64,000 nt of DNA from Sipunculus nudus (Eukaryota; Annelida; Sipuncula; Golfingiida; Sipunculidae): NCBI GenBank assembly GCA_026874595.1, contig CM049317.1, forward strand, positions 35,242,901 to 35,306,900, in the 5' to 3' direction. The notes under the pieces were generated by a model. It had not been told where the DNA came from. It searched no databases and worked only from the letters and a program-made list of their open reading frames with translations. A program made the position numbers and the translations under genes. This document shows, piece by piece, positions 35,310-48,349 of this stretch. Position 1 is the first letter of the stretch, and every line of letters starts with the position of its first letter.

Positions 35310-36960
35310 AACACGACAGGGTGAACCTACAGGGAATATATAACATAATTACCTATACATGGCCGTTCTTGTTTACGGGTGCATGATGCCTTTTGTTGAT
35401 AACGTACATCTCTTTATTATAACATTTGTAATGTGATGTTAATGTTATCTATTGTTTTAAATTAACCCCTTAATGACATATTGTTGAAAACTCCGAAGTG
35501 ACATTTTTGACTACCGGTATTCCTTGAAGACGTTCCTGGATCCAGACCATGGGCCGGATCCACACCATAATCTAATCGATTCTTGCTTGGCCCATTACTG
35601 GAATCCCTGATAATTTCATGAGATTCCGGCCATGAAAGAACACAAACACACACACGAACACACGAACGGGATTTAACGTATACCCTATTAGCGGAGGCAA
35701 TGATAAATGTAAGATAAAACAGCATAAACGTTTTGCATGCCAGCCGTTTGTATAATTCTCCCCAGATGGCGCTCCGTTGTTTGTATTGTATGAAATGTTT
35801 ATTAAGCTAACACAGGTCAAACAAAGCGGCCTTTCTGATCTTGACACTGCTTTTTTCGTGAGCGAACACACTCAAATGTCTCATCACGGGGGTGGTCCTT
35901 TGATGACCTTTCACGTGTTATCTCTTCGAGCTCCAGCCTATACACGGTTATAAACCACGCATAAACAAACAGTAGTCATGGTTGCACCTGACCTAAGACA
36001 CTGGCATGCATGGAGATCGTCAATATGTCACTGCGAAATGATTTCAGAACGGGTCTAGGCTATGAGGTATATTTGAACTTATATAAGTCCGTGTTCACTT
36101 ATATGTGATTAGCTGGAAATATAGAGCTTTTGTGTGTTCTCTGTACACTGGTGGTAATTATTCAGATCAACGTCCCTGTGCCCAGCTGGTCGTTTTTCTT
36201 TTCCTGCCAACTGAAAAATTTGTTTTATCAGGCGCACTTCTCTTGCACTCAGTCATAAATTGCATTTTTCAAATATTTAAAGATTGATAGCCTCATCTCT
36301 GTCAAGTTGGACATTTTTGTGGGGGAGTTTTAATCATATGATTTACATGAGGGTTTTTATTCAAATATTGTTTTTCATATTAATGAATCAATCAGGCATA
36401 TTTATCATAATACATTTAATTGTTTGTTATGAGAATAATTAATTCTGAGAATCCTTAATTTATAATCAACAGCATACAAAGATATGAAATAATTGTGATA
36501 AAACTATGGCTTTATTTTGACACACTTAAGATGAAGTGTTTCCTGTTTGTGAAAAAAAATATTTGGTTTTCTATTTAGAAAATTATTTTCAAAACGCAAT
36601 GTATCAACAGCTACATAGCTTATTCAAGAAAACTGTTAGGCATGCATCTTACTGGAATCTTCCCACCCGGAATGACATTAAAAGGACATGAAAAAATGTG
36701 ACTTGACTTTAATAAATAAATCAACTAACAGTAACACCCAAAAAAAGGGACTGAAGGATACGCACATCCAAGGCTTTTGGTTAAGGGATCAACCGTTTTC
36801 ACTGACTTACTAATACACTAACAATTCCTTGTAATCAGATCAGCTCTGTAAAATGTCATTTTTCCTATAGTAAGGTGGGTAAAACTTCCCTGAACCCCCT
36901 GCCCTAAATCAGCTCGTGTTTGTATCGTAAAGATATTCATCAACAACAAAAATTGGAAAA
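35310..36960 (+). repeat. Segmental repeat copy A
   Basis: It is collinear with copies B and C. Landmarks are CACACCATAATCTAATCGA at 35562, CCAGATGGCGCTCCGTTG at 35762 and CCCTAAATCAGCTCGTG at 36902. Its front (35310-35520) is also repeated at 38150-38350. It lacks a ~65-bp GC-rich insert that is present in B and C. Confidence 0.8.
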
Positions 36961-38102
36961 TAGGCTTATCATGCAGTTCCCTATCTAATTTTACAATAAT
37001 TACTAATTGAAAATATTATGTATTTGATCGTTAGTTGTTAATTATAACCACTCTGTGATAGACATGTGGCTGATCATAACTCTTTGGGAATTCTATCAAG
37101 TAACCCAACTATATCTCTACGTGATGAAACAAAAAATAGTAAAATTTTATTTAACAATAATAAAAATAAATCAGACTGACACAGCAAACACATCAGGAAC
37201 GTCAGCTTATAAAATCATGTATTATTAACATTTTAATATTATAGCTTTTTCGATATTCACGCTTGATATATCATAATTTGAGACCATAAACAATTGAATC
37301 GATACAAATGCAATTTTGACTAGCGTATCCCTCATACAGATAATTAATGGCAGTTCATGTATAATTTAATTAGCCTGCACTAATTATTAATGCAACACTT
37401 CACCGGGCAATTAAATGTCTGTTTACGCATTTTTTTAAATTTAGACTATTTTTAGTGATCGCATGATCGAGGTTCTGGTCATACTTTGGGATTAACATAA
37501 GTGCACGGAAAAGGGAGGAACGTGGTGACCGCTGTTCCGAGGGTTAAATATGTGATGCAAATAGTACAATACTCGGGACCATGGATGAAGTCAAAACGCG
37601 AGGTTTCACTGAACACACACACTACGGTTTTACACTGCAGTCTTCGAGGATTCCCTTAGTTATAACCGCTACGTTGTACACTACGCTTTCCTGGGTCTGA
37701 CTACTGTTTGTTTACAAAGAAATGTAATTGTTTAACAAAGAATTGTAATCAGAACAAAGATTTGCAGCCGCAGTTATAGCCAGGAAAATCGACGGCATTG
37801 TATAGCCGCTGAATGAGGAGCATTATTATTATTTTTATTATTATAATTAAAATTATTATTATTTTATATTATATTTCTGTATTTATTATTATATCATTAT
37901 TTAACTGTCTTCAAGAAATATATATATATATATATGCGTGTGTGTGTGTTTGAAACTTTAAAAAGTTTGAAAACAAATAGAAAAATATACGTATGCATGT
38001 ATATAAATAAATTACATATATATTAGAATAAAAAAAATCTTATCATTATTCGTCCAATTATTATTATATATAAAACTTCATAAGTATTGTATTTGTTATT
38101 GG

Positions 38103-38149
<47 letters not shown>
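36961..38149. other. Intergenic, nothing recognised
   Basis: AT-rich with short (ATT)n and (TA)n tracts (about 37825-37900, 37918-37936 and 38107-38148). No gene. Confidence 0.5.
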
Positions 38150-38152
<3 letters not shown>

Positions 38153-38350
38153 GGCAAACACGATTGTGTGAACCTACGAGGAATATATAACAGAATTACC
38201 AATACAAGGCCTTTTGGTGCATGATGCCCTTTATTGATAACGTACTCCTTAATATTACATTTGTAATGTGATGTAAATGTAATCGGTTGTTTAAAATTAC
38301 CCCCCCCCCCCCCCCCCCCCATCACATATTGTTAAAAACTTCGATGGTTT
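38150..38350 (+). repeat. Partial second copy of the front of copy A, with poly(C)
   Basis: It matches 35310-35520 (GGAATATATAACA, GCATGATGCC, TTGATAACGTAC and TTTGTAATGTGATGT). A run of about 22 C at 38301-38322 replaces the short CCCC seen in copy A. A second C run lies near 38471-38484. Confidence 0.7.
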
Positions 38351-39375
38351 TTAAGACAAAAACACATAACACTGAACCATGGTCTTCAATACAGGGGGCA
38401 TGATGGTATATTCCCCCCTCCCGCACATGTACACACCTTTTATTAGAGCATGGGGAATATTCAATGAAACGCCCCCCCCCCCCCCGATATTGAGAGAATA
38501 ACATTAATTACATTCATTTTGAAAAAAAAAAATTATAATTAGAATATTAAACTTTGGTTCAATTTTTGAGCTCACTGTGCAATATTGTTTATCTAAACCT
38601 TGTTAGGAATTACCGTAACATATACTTGAAACTGTATTTAATATAAGACAATGAAAGATATAACATTATATATAGACATGTAGATGGCTGTACAATCATG
38701 GATATGTCTTATACTGAGAATCTAGAGGTAAAACGAAGGCTTACAATGTTATGCATTAGTCGGTGAAACACAACATTATAAATAAACCAAGTAATGTGGA
38801 ATCAGCTACATGCCTATCAACATACCTACGTCTTTTGAAATTATAAAGCAAACGAAGACACACACACACACATCCTCACACACACACACACACACATATA
38901 TATATAACGATGAAGAAAAACAGCACTGTAAATTCACTGCAGACTGGATGAGACCCGATCCTCAGGTGAATGTTGTTAGAATATATATGTCTATAAAAAA
39001 CCTTCATTACTCAGAGAACATAGAACATAAAAAAAAATAGAAATATGCATTCTCAGGAATGCAAGCCTTCGCCATGCGGACGGTCCTGATGGAAGCCGAA
39101 TAATACAAAATTTATAATAATAATAATAATAATAATAATATATGTACATAATGTGATAATAATTAAACAGTGTGTTTCATTAGTAGGTTATAATGTTTGA
39201 CAAAGATATTAGCAGGACAATTTTGCATTTCATAAAAGGTTGATAATACATGGAAATAACAAAATAAGTATATGGCGGACATTATGGTTCAGGAACCACG
39301 ATGGCTGTAAAATGACCACCGGAATATGATTTGGTCCATGTTCAGTCACAAGACGCAGGTCTCTGGAGAGCCTAT

Positions 39376-39531
39376 TGTTACGGGGTGACATTTAAGCGGA
39401 CCGAACTGTCTTGCTAGAGAATTTTGCTTTTCTAGCGAACTGGTTTGAAAGCCGGACATGTGCGCCACCGACATGGGTTCGAATTCTGGATCGGGCCAAT
39501 TTTTTCCCCTGAACAATTTGTCTTCGCAACA
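39376..39531 (+). repeat. TRIM left LTR (156 bp)
   Basis: It begins TGTTACGGGGTGACAT and ends CTTCGCAACA. The ends are near-perfect inverted repeats of each other. It is homologous to 39651-39806 and 62998-63153, all of the same length. Confidence 0.9.
39433..39510 (+). promoter_or_regulatory. tRNA-like Pol III promoter inside TRIM left LTR
   Basis: The A box TAGCGAACTGG (39434) and B box GGTTCGAATTC lie about 43 bases apart, the spacing of a tRNA gene. A TTTTTT run follows (39501-39506), a possible Pol III terminator. The D arm is only partly paired and the anticodon arm is weak, so this is a tRNA-derived promoter and not a usable tRNA. Confidence 0.6.
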
Positions 39532-39534
39532 AAA

Positions 39535-39547
39535 TGGGGGCTCATCC
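39535..39547 (+). promoter_or_regulatory. TRIM primer binding site (proline-tRNA type)
   Basis: TGGGGGCTCATCC lies three bases after the left LTR and is complementary to the 3' end of a proline tRNA except at one base. The pairing is lost beyond this point. Confidence 0.65.
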
Positions 39548-39650
39548 AACGTGACGGTAAACTTTGTTGCCCAGGGAATAAGCTCACCAAAGTGTGACTA
39601 CTGGGATAATTAGTCTTGTTCTGATAGCAGAACGCTCTTAAGAGGGAGTG

Positions 39651-39806
39651 TGTTACGGGGTGACATAAAAGCGGACCGAACTGTCTCACTAGCGAAGCTT
39701 GCTTTTCTAGCGAAGCTGTTGAAACGCCGGACATGTGCGCCTCCGACATGGGTTCGAATCCTGCATCGGCCCAATATTTTCCCCTGAACAATTTGTCTTC
39801 GTAAGT
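39651..39806 (+). repeat. TRIM right LTR
   Basis: It begins TGTTACGGGGTGACATAAAA. The last bases read CGTAAGT, not CGTAACA. It carries the same A box (TAGCGAAGCTG) and B box (GGTTCGAATCC), with TTTT shortly after. D-stem bases GCG and CGC can pair. Confidence 0.9.
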
Positions 39807-41963
39807 CTAAAAGATATGTTTGAATATTCAATACACAGATAAAGATTACTTAAATACAAAATTCTTTATCTAAACATTAAAGTCAACGATTCTAAAGACG
39901 AAAACTTCCTCGGCCCTACCCTTGCTTCCTTTCATCCGTTGTAGTATAAAACACTGGAAATCTGTACTATAATTAAAACACGCCTCGACCAAGTGGCCAT
40001 TCATTTATTCGGCCCATATTGCAATGTTCATTCGGGTCGAATTGACTCAAAAATACTTTTTTACGCCGGTATTTCTTGATGACGTTCCTAGATCAAGATC
40101 ATGCACCGGATCCACACCATAATCTAATCGATTTTTGCTTGGCCCATTCCTGATATCCCAGAAAATTTCATGAGATTCCTCAGATGAAAATAACACAAAC
40201 ACACGCATACACATACACACACACACACATCGGATTGCATGTAAGTCGTTTGTGTCATTATCCCCAGATGGCGCTCCGTTGGTTGTGTTGCACTTGATGG
40301 TTAATAAGCTAACACAGGTTGAATAAAGAAGCCTCTCTGACCTTGACACGGCTTCTTACGTGAGTTAACACACTCAAATATTTTATCAAGAGGGGGTGAT
40401 CCTTTTGTGACCCCTCACCGTGTTGTCACTCTAAGCTTTAAGCATGTACACCACACATCACGGCACCAATATGTCAAAGTAAAATACATTCACAATGGAT
40501 TTAGGCCATGAGGATAATTTGAGCCAATAGTGGTTCCTATTCACTTACATGGTATTACATGGCAATGCAGAGCAATTGTAATTTCTCTGTAAACAGATGG
40601 TAATAATTCAGATTAACTTCCAAATACCCTGCTGGTCGTTTTCTTTTCTTGCCAAGTGAATAATTTGTGTTATCAGGTGCACTTGTCTTTGACTAAGTCA
40701 TGAATTATATAGTGTAAATATTTGAACAGATACCTACGCGGTAGGTAGCGTGCTAGCTCATAACCGCCGCACGACAGCCAAAGATTAAAAGTTCATCTGT
40801 GTCAAATAAGACATTTACGTCTGGGAGTTTTAATTACATGATTTACATACAGTTTTGTTGGATTAGCAGAGTTCTTCATATATATTAATGAATTAATCAA
40901 GCCCATTTACCATAATAGGCCTACATTTACATTTGTATTTGGTATTGGATTAATTACTTCTGAGAAACCTAAATATACAATAAACAGTATATAGAGACAA
41001 GGAAATAAATGCTGTATCAATACAAGTTAATTAAATATGGCTTTATTTTCACACATTTAAGATGTTAGCTAATTTGTAAAAAAAAATTTCTGTTTTTCTA
41101 TTTCGAAAATTATTTCACAATCGTAATATATAAAATGTACATAGCGAATTCAAGAACTTTAAAGACTTTTAATCGTTCATCTGACTGAAATTGACCAATT
41201 GGGCATGACATGAAGAAAATGTGATTTGACTGTAATAAATAAAATCAACACTTAAATATAAATTGATATAACTGACTTAATTACAGGCGAATCCAGGGCT
41301 TTCGGTTTAAGGATTTTTTATTTACACCAACTGACTAAGGTACACTAAAAATTCCTTGTACTCTGATTTGCTTAAAACACCTCTGTAATTTTTCCCGGTA
41401 AGGTGGTTTGAAATTCCAAGGACCCTCTCCCCGTTCCCTTAAATCAGCTTGTGCTGGTATTATAAAGGTATTCATAAAAAAAATGCAAAACGAAATGATC
41501 CTACTGTTCGTTAAAAAAAAAAAACACTAATTGTTAATAAATTGATTTTGCGTTTCTGTTTTAATGTTCTCATTGATTATACATGAGACGACTGAATTTT
41601 TTTATCACAACCATATTATCTCTATGTGCAAACCTTGCATTTAATATATATGTAACTAGATATTTTTTATCGCATATCAGATCATTTTAACTGCAGACTC
41701 AAGGAGTTTACACAAATATCACGTGACATTATTTAGAACACATTAAGATAAAGTTCAAAATAATTTAATAACATCTTCCTGAAGTTCTGCGAAAATATGT
41801 ATGCCCTATATTATTGTTATCTTATTAGCTAAAGTATTAACCTACATTATTTCAACTTTATGTTAAATCAAGACTAAATATATATATATATATATATATA
41901 CATACATATATTGTTTGTGTGTGTACAAAATTATGTATATAATGGTCTCGAAATTATGACCAT

Positions 41964-42152
41964 CAATTGGACTCGAGAAAGTGGTTACTTTTCCGAGGTG
42001 GTCGTCTATATATGCGGGGATTAACTAGCAAGGAACCAACAACAGCCCGGATGACCGCAGCAGAAGCTAACCTCCTTGACAGTATTTCGTTAATTTTAAG
42101 TAATCTGTGACCCTCTTGATTAATATTATTATTATTATTATTATAATTATTA

Positions 42153-42187
<35 letters not shown>

Positions 42188-42190
42188 TGA
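41964..42190. repeat. (ATT)n tract in copy B
   Basis: The (ATT)n/(TTA)n stretch at 42124-42187, plus its flank, recurs in copy C at 47458-47502. Confidence 0.8.
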
Positions 42191-42540
42191 TTTATACATT
42201 TATTATTATATTATTATTAATTCATTATTCAAAACACTATCTTCAAGCAATATAATATATATATATTAAAATATGAAATAAATTATACTCAGTTTTTTAT
42301 TATAAGTTTTATAATAATTAAAAATAATTAATTTGAGTATTATATACGTTATAGCATTGGTATATATAAATAAATTATTAGTATTATATTTTTATAGTAT
42401 TATATATTGGTAATTATTACAGTTATTATACCATTATTTTTATTTTTCTATTATAATAGTATATAATACGTATTATTATTTTAACGTGTTCCCTGCTGTT
42501 GGTGTTAATTTTGTATGATCCCAGAGCATCATAAAGTATG

Positions 42541-43654
42541 CATTAGTGTTTTCCTTGGGAAAAGAAACACATTGTAAAGACCCGCCTTAATTGTACGCAT
42601 ATTGAACTCCTGAAGTATCTCGTACACAGGAAGATGCTTTGCTTGATCTTGATATCGGCCGGGTCCACATTTAAATATTAAAACGACTTATAGAAGTTGA
42701 ACAAATAATTACTTAATCGTCGAATAAAATTTTCCTGACACGTGAAGGTGTATATAACGTGAGAGATCATCAAACTAGACAACCTGAGGTTGAACGCTTG
42801 CCGGAAGGCAAAATGTGGAAATGAAAAGGTTAAACAGACAAAGTCACATGTCCTATGGAAGACAAGAGGTCTAGGCAAGGAGATTCAAAAGCCAAACAAA
42901 ATTTAGGTAAAGTTGAAGTTGATATGACCATTTTTTTTCCAAGTTATGAGGAAAATAAATGTTTGAGGTTTTTCGATTAACTTGACCTTTGACTTATATT
43001 GACCAAAAACAATAGGGCACCCAGAATTTTGGTAGTGCATCATCTCTTAAAGTTTCAAGGTGATTGCTGCAAAATAGTTTCCTAAATGTCAGATAGAACA
43101 TCAAGGACGTTGAAAAAATTGACAACAACACGGAAACAGACAGACATACTGACAAGGTGACACAAGGCCAACAAAGGTTGATTATATATATACCATTATA
43201 TGGAGAATGGAAAGACGTACAAATTGAGGTAAGAGTGAGGTTGATATGACAATTTTTAACTAAGTTATGAGGAAAATAAGGTTTCAAGGTTTTTCGATGA
43301 CCTTGACCTTGACTTTTGCCCTAATTTAACAAAAAACAATATTGCACCAAGAAATTTTATTTTCCATCATCTCAGTAAATTTTAAGGTGATTTAGGCAAA
43401 ATTGTGGCCATGAGAGTGCAAACAAACAAACAGACAAGAAGATAGAGAGACAAACAGACATACGCAACTGACCAACATGCTTGCCGCAATCTTTGATTCC
43501 GGCACGCAACAAGCCAGGCGGATGTATGGCAACCAGCTATCTATTATGTAGCAATGAATATCAGATCAAGGAAAATAGGTGTTTCAAGATGTCAAAGAAG
43601 TAAACTTTATACTCGGCTTATTGTATACATATTTCTTAAACTTTCAATGAAGGA
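42541..43654. repeat. Spacer between copies B and C with a ~300-bp duplicated motif
   Basis: Two diverged tandem copies (about 42905-43110 and 43215-43410) share 'gttgatatgac', 'aagttatgaggaaaataa', 'tttttcgat' and 'ccttgac'. This type of intergenic repeat is common in invertebrates. No gene. Confidence 0.6.
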
Positions 43655-46600
43655 CATGTAGATGCCTGTACATTCATAAATTTGTCTTATACTGAGAATC
43701 TAGAGCTAAAACGAATGTTTACAATGTTATGCATTAGTCAGTGAACACAATGTAAAATAAACCAAGTAATTAGGAATCATTTACATGTCTATCAACATAC
43801 AAACGTCTATTGAAATAATAAAGCAAATGAAGATGCTCACACACTAACACACACACCCTCACACACACATAAATATATAATATAATATATTAACTTCTAC
43901 TACTCAAGAAGCTTAGAACATTAGAAAACTAGAAATATGCATTCTCGGGAATGCAAGCCTCTGCCATGCGGGCGCTTCTGATGGTAGCCGACTAATACAT
44001 CTAATACTTATAAAAGGAATTCGGTTCAGGTTTGTTCGCGATGTTCTCTAAAACCGCGTTGTGTACAATATTGTGCCATATATCATTTGAAAGGTGATTA
44101 TCCCCGCAGTGACATAGGCGATATGAAAATAAATAATTTTTAATATACATATGATTTTGAGTGATTTTTCCGTTTTTTTACCGAGCACAGCCGAACTGCC
44201 TTCGGCAATCACCGGAATGTGGGTATCGTGGTCACCTAACCTCTAACACTAAGGACTATTGTTCATATGAATAACGCTTGCTTTCAATGAAGGATTTGAC
44301 CCAAGTGCGCGTGGTCAGTAAAAGAGAAAAACACATGTTTCTCGCTTTATGAATTGGAGAGTTCAACCCAGGAGGATTAATGACAAAATCTAATTCAAGG
44401 TCCCAATTTCAGGAATAGGGCTGGGGTGGGGTGGGGTGGGGTGGGATTGGGTGGTGGCTGGGGTTTCAGGCCTCAAAATTTGTCTGTTACGATGAAAGAA
44501 AGGTTGCGGTGGTTGAAAATGGGATACGGACCCTCTGCATGGAGTCCCGTTGGGTCCGCTTCTGCTACTTACGAGGTATGCATATTTCTGTTTCTTTCTT
44601 CAGGAACAGTTTCCTTGCAACGTACATTTAAAAATCGTTCACGTGTTCCTCACATCAAACTAATCTTTATACGTCCAACGATAGAATCCAGTCAAATATC
44701 ATCGAAAACCTGAATGCCCCCGCCTCTCATTCCGGTTCGCAATGTAAATATCATCAATGACCAGGTCTTCAAGGTAAACATTACGGGGTATGAGTTTCTT
44801 GCCATGAGGACAGCCCCACAAAATAAATGTTAACAATATTGGAGCGACTGCAGGGTCACTCACGCACTGTCTCCACTAGGTTATGAGTTTATACGGACGG
44901 ACGGTATAATGTTAAGGATTCATGTAATTTAAAAGTAAGTGGCAAAATAAAGATACAAGCAGTTGGACATAGAAACGTTTTCTGATCACAGAAGTGTTGT
45001 GCCTCAGAGAGGTGCGTCAGTTATTCTGCAGTCGTGCCAAAATGTTTATACATATCTTATGGAGACAGTTTCTCACTGAAACCTATATTTTCTGTTAACT
45101 TTTAGTATAAAAAAATGAGCCAACATTTCACATCTCAGTTAATAAATCTCCCCAACCCCGTGATAAAGCCCGGTACACCGGGTCTATCAGCTAGTAATTA
45201 ATAAAGTAATGATGATAATAATAATAATAATTATAATAAGTATAAGAAACACTTAGGAATGAAATAATAATTATATATAGTGTGTGTCATATAATAATTA
45301 ACAATGTTTACAATTTTCCATAAGCAGGAAAAATTAATATTACATAACAGGTTGATAACACATAACTAACACAAATATGGCGGACATTATAGCTCAGGAA
45401 CCACGATTGCAACCGGAATTGGATTGGCCCATGTTCAGTCACAAGACGCAGGTCTCTGAAGGGTACCTATAAGATATTTTTTTGAATATTGAATACACAG
45501 GAGAGGATTATTTGGATACACAATAATTTATCTAAACATTAACTTCAACGATTCTAAAGACGAAAAACTTCCTCGGCCCTTTCCTTGATTCCTTTCATCC
45601 GTCGTTAAATGAAATACAAGGTAATCTGTATTATAATGAATATAAGCCTCCGCCAAGTGGGCATTCACTTATTAGGTCCATATGCCATGTTCATTTGTGC
45701 CGAAGTGACTCTAAATTTTTGACCACCGGTATTTTTTTTTATGACGTTCCTGGATCCAGATAATGTACAGGGTCTACACCATAATCTAATCGAATCTTGC
45801 TTTGCCCATTCCAACACACAAAAACACACATATCCTCTTTTCGGAGGCATTATACATGTATATAATATAACAGCATGAACGTTTTTGCATGTCAGTCGTT
45901 TGTGTCATTATCCCTAGATGGCCCTCCATTGGTTATGTTTGCACTTCATTGTTATAAGCTAACACATTTTGAACAAAGCCGCCTTTCTGACATTGACACG
46001 GCTTCTTTCTTGGGTGAACAAACTCAGATGTCATATCACAAAGGGGTCATCCTTTGGTGAACCCTCACCGTGTTATCACCCTTAGCTTTAGGCATGTACA
46101 CCACGTGAAACAAACAGTAGTCTTGGTTGCACCTGGCCTATGACATTGAGATCATGACACACATATGTCAAAGTGAAATAAATTCAAAATGGATCAAGGC
46201 CATGAGGTTTTTTTGAGATAATAGTGGTCCTTAATCACTTACATGTGATAAGCTGGCAATGCAAAGCTATTTTAAGTTCTATGTAAACAAATGGTAATTA
46301 TTCAGATCAACGTCCAAGTACACTGCGGTTCGTTTTCTTTTCTTGCCCACTACATTATTTTGTGTTATCAGGTGCACTAATCTTTGACTTAGTAATCAAT
46401 TACATAGTGTAAATATTTGAACAGATATCAACGCAGTAGGCAGCTTGCTAGCTTGAGCCGCCGCATGACACCATAGATAAATAGTTCATCTCTGTCAAAT
46501 TAAACCTTTACGTACGTGTGGGAGTTTTAATTATATTAATAACATACAGTTTAGTAACATACAGTTTGTTGGATTAGAAGATTTCTTCATATTAATGAAC

Positions 46601-47456
46601 CAATCAAGGATATTTATCATAAAACATTTATATTTGTATTTGTTATGGAAATAATTACTTCTAAGAAAACAAAATATACAATATACAGTATATAGAGACA
46701 ATAAAATATATGCTATATCCATGCATGTTAATTTAATATGGCTTTATTTTCACACATTTAAGTTGCTAGCTATTCTGTGAAAAGAATATTTGATGTCTTA
46801 TTTCGAAAATTATTATACATAAAATGTACTCATTGATCTGATTGGAATTGACACATTGACACATGACATGAAAAAAATAGGATTTGACTTTTAAAAAAAT
46901 CAACATTTAAAATATAAACTGATATAATTGACTAATGTACTGGCGAATCCAGGGCTTTTTGTTTAAGGATTGTCAAAGATTCACTAACTATTTCTGGAAC
47001 TCTGTTTTGCCAAAAAAATAACTCTGTAAAATTTTATTTTTACCGGTAAGGTGTTTTAAAATTGCATGAACCCCCTCCCCGTTCCCTTAAATCAGCACGT
47101 GCTGGCATTTTAAGGGATATCCACAAAAAAACAAAAAAAAACGCAAAACGAAATGATCCTGCGGTTCTTTAAAATAGTAACAAAATTGCTAATAAATTAT
47201 TTTTTTGTGTTACTGTTTTAATATTCTTACTGATTATACATGGGACAACTTAATTTATTTATCACAACCATGTTATCTCTATCTGCAAAATCATGTAAAT
47301 TATGATCTCGAAATTATGACCATTAACGGGACTAGGGAAAGTGGTTACATTTCCGAGTTGGTCGTTTATATGCGGGGTTAAACTGGCAAAGAACTAACAA
47401 AAGACGGGATGACTGTAGGAAAGTACTTTGTTAATTATAATTATTCTGTGACCCAA

Positions 47457-47501
<45 letters not shown>

Positions 47502-47640
47502 TGATTTATTAATTACATATATAGTATGATGTTTGTTTTAGTATTATAAATTTGTTACCATGACCATCGTTATGCCATTATAATTATAATATACAGTGTA
47601 GTAAGAATATCTCAGGACGACTAAACCCATGTTATACACT
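43655..47640 (+). repeat. Segmental repeat copy C (empty TRIM site)
   Basis: It is collinear with copy B. At 45449-45480 it reads through CAGGTCTCTGAAGGGTACCT and ATAAGATAT without the TRIM. It has an extra G-rich tract (44418-44464) and ends in (ATT)n at 47458-47502, just before the large TIR element. Confidence 0.85.
44418..44464 (+). repeat. G-rich tract, possible G-quadruplex
   Basis: Five closely spaced runs of GGGG separated by T, followed by further GGG runs. The spacing suits intramolecular G-quadruplex formation. Confidence 0.55.
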
Positions 47641-47661
47641 TAAGTTGAATTCAGTTGTTTA

Positions 47662-48345
47662 TTATAAGGGTAATCGTGCAAAGTAACGGATCCATCTTAC
47701 ATGGTCTCACAAAAAAATGTGACCACATTTCAATTTCATGTTAAAGTTGAAGATCCGGCGCATCTAATGATACAATAAATTTGTAAGTTTGATATAAATA
47801 AATTTTGCTACAAACTGTTGAAAAAGGGTAGTTTGCTGAAAATACCCAAAATGACGTCCTGTCAGCCGACGTCATGAATCCACAGTAATGTACGTGCATA
47901 CCATGTTAAACAAAAGGATGATGTCTAACAAAAATTACAGTCAATATATCTTTTTATGCATAGATAGAGAGACAATTTTTCCTCTAAATATCGATATTTC
48001 CCGAGATTTAATACAAGTTGACGACGTCGTGCCGCCAAAAAATATAAACATGCAACTGTCGTCTGTGAATGTATTCGACTGATCACGTTAACTCTTGCTC
48101 TATTCAGCTTTGTCTCTATGTACGTTTTATATGTCAAATAAATATAAAATGTGTTATAAACAGTCATTTTGAGGACAGAGTATAAAGAATACATTTAAGA
48201 CTTGTCATTTATCTTATTTTTTTTTCCTGTTAATCTACTTTATGTAAAGACAATCAGATGGGAACATCCCCTCCCCATGAGTAACAGACCGGTAGCCCTT
48301 AAAATCGAGACGAACGCGGGAAAACCACGGGACCATGTTGGGCAT
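47662..48345 (+). repeat. Left terminal inverted repeat
   Basis: It matches the inverse of 60250-60748. Landmarks shared in mirror order are GTAATCGTGCAAAGTAACGG, GATCCGGCGCATCTAATGAT, GCTACAAACTGT, AATACCCAAAATGACGTC, GACGTCATGAATCCACAG, AAAAATTACAGTCAATATAT, TGACGACG with TGCCGCC, and CTTAAAATC. The left arm has extra sequence near 48080-48270. Confidence 0.8.
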
Positions 48346-48349
48346 ATCA

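Larger units (their letters stand above)
39376..39806 (+). mobile_element. TRIM: miniature LTR element, 431 bp, non-coding
   Basis: Two 156-bp LTRs flank 119 bp. The interior starts with AAA and a primer binding site TGGGGGCTCATCC (39535), which matches the proline-tRNA site TGGGGGCTCGTCC seen at 63156 at 12 of 13 bases. It ends with a purine tract AAGAGGGAGTG. There is no coding capacity, so mobilisation must depend on enzymes of another element. The paralogous site at 45463-45475 in copy C lacks it, which proves insertion. The flanks are CCTAT (left) and about TCTAA (right), a worn target duplication. Each LTR carries a tRNA-like body (separate entries). Confidence 0.85.
38660..42540 (+). 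repeat. Segmental repeat copy B (contains the TRIM)
   Basis: It is collinear with copy C (43655-47640). Shared landmarks are TTATACTGAGAATCTAGAG at 38709, CACAAGACGCAGGTCTCTG at 39347, CACACCATAATCTAATCGA at 40112, CAGATGGCGCTCCGTTGG at 40265 and CTCGAAATTATGACCAT at 41947. The match is broken only by small indels and by the TRIM at 39376-39806. Confidence 0.85.

Noticed and set aside
39346-39831. Minus-strand frames of 67-119 codons in the TRIM
   Set aside because: They are antisense across both LTRs and the tRNA-like body, and the same frame is repeated by the LTR duplication.
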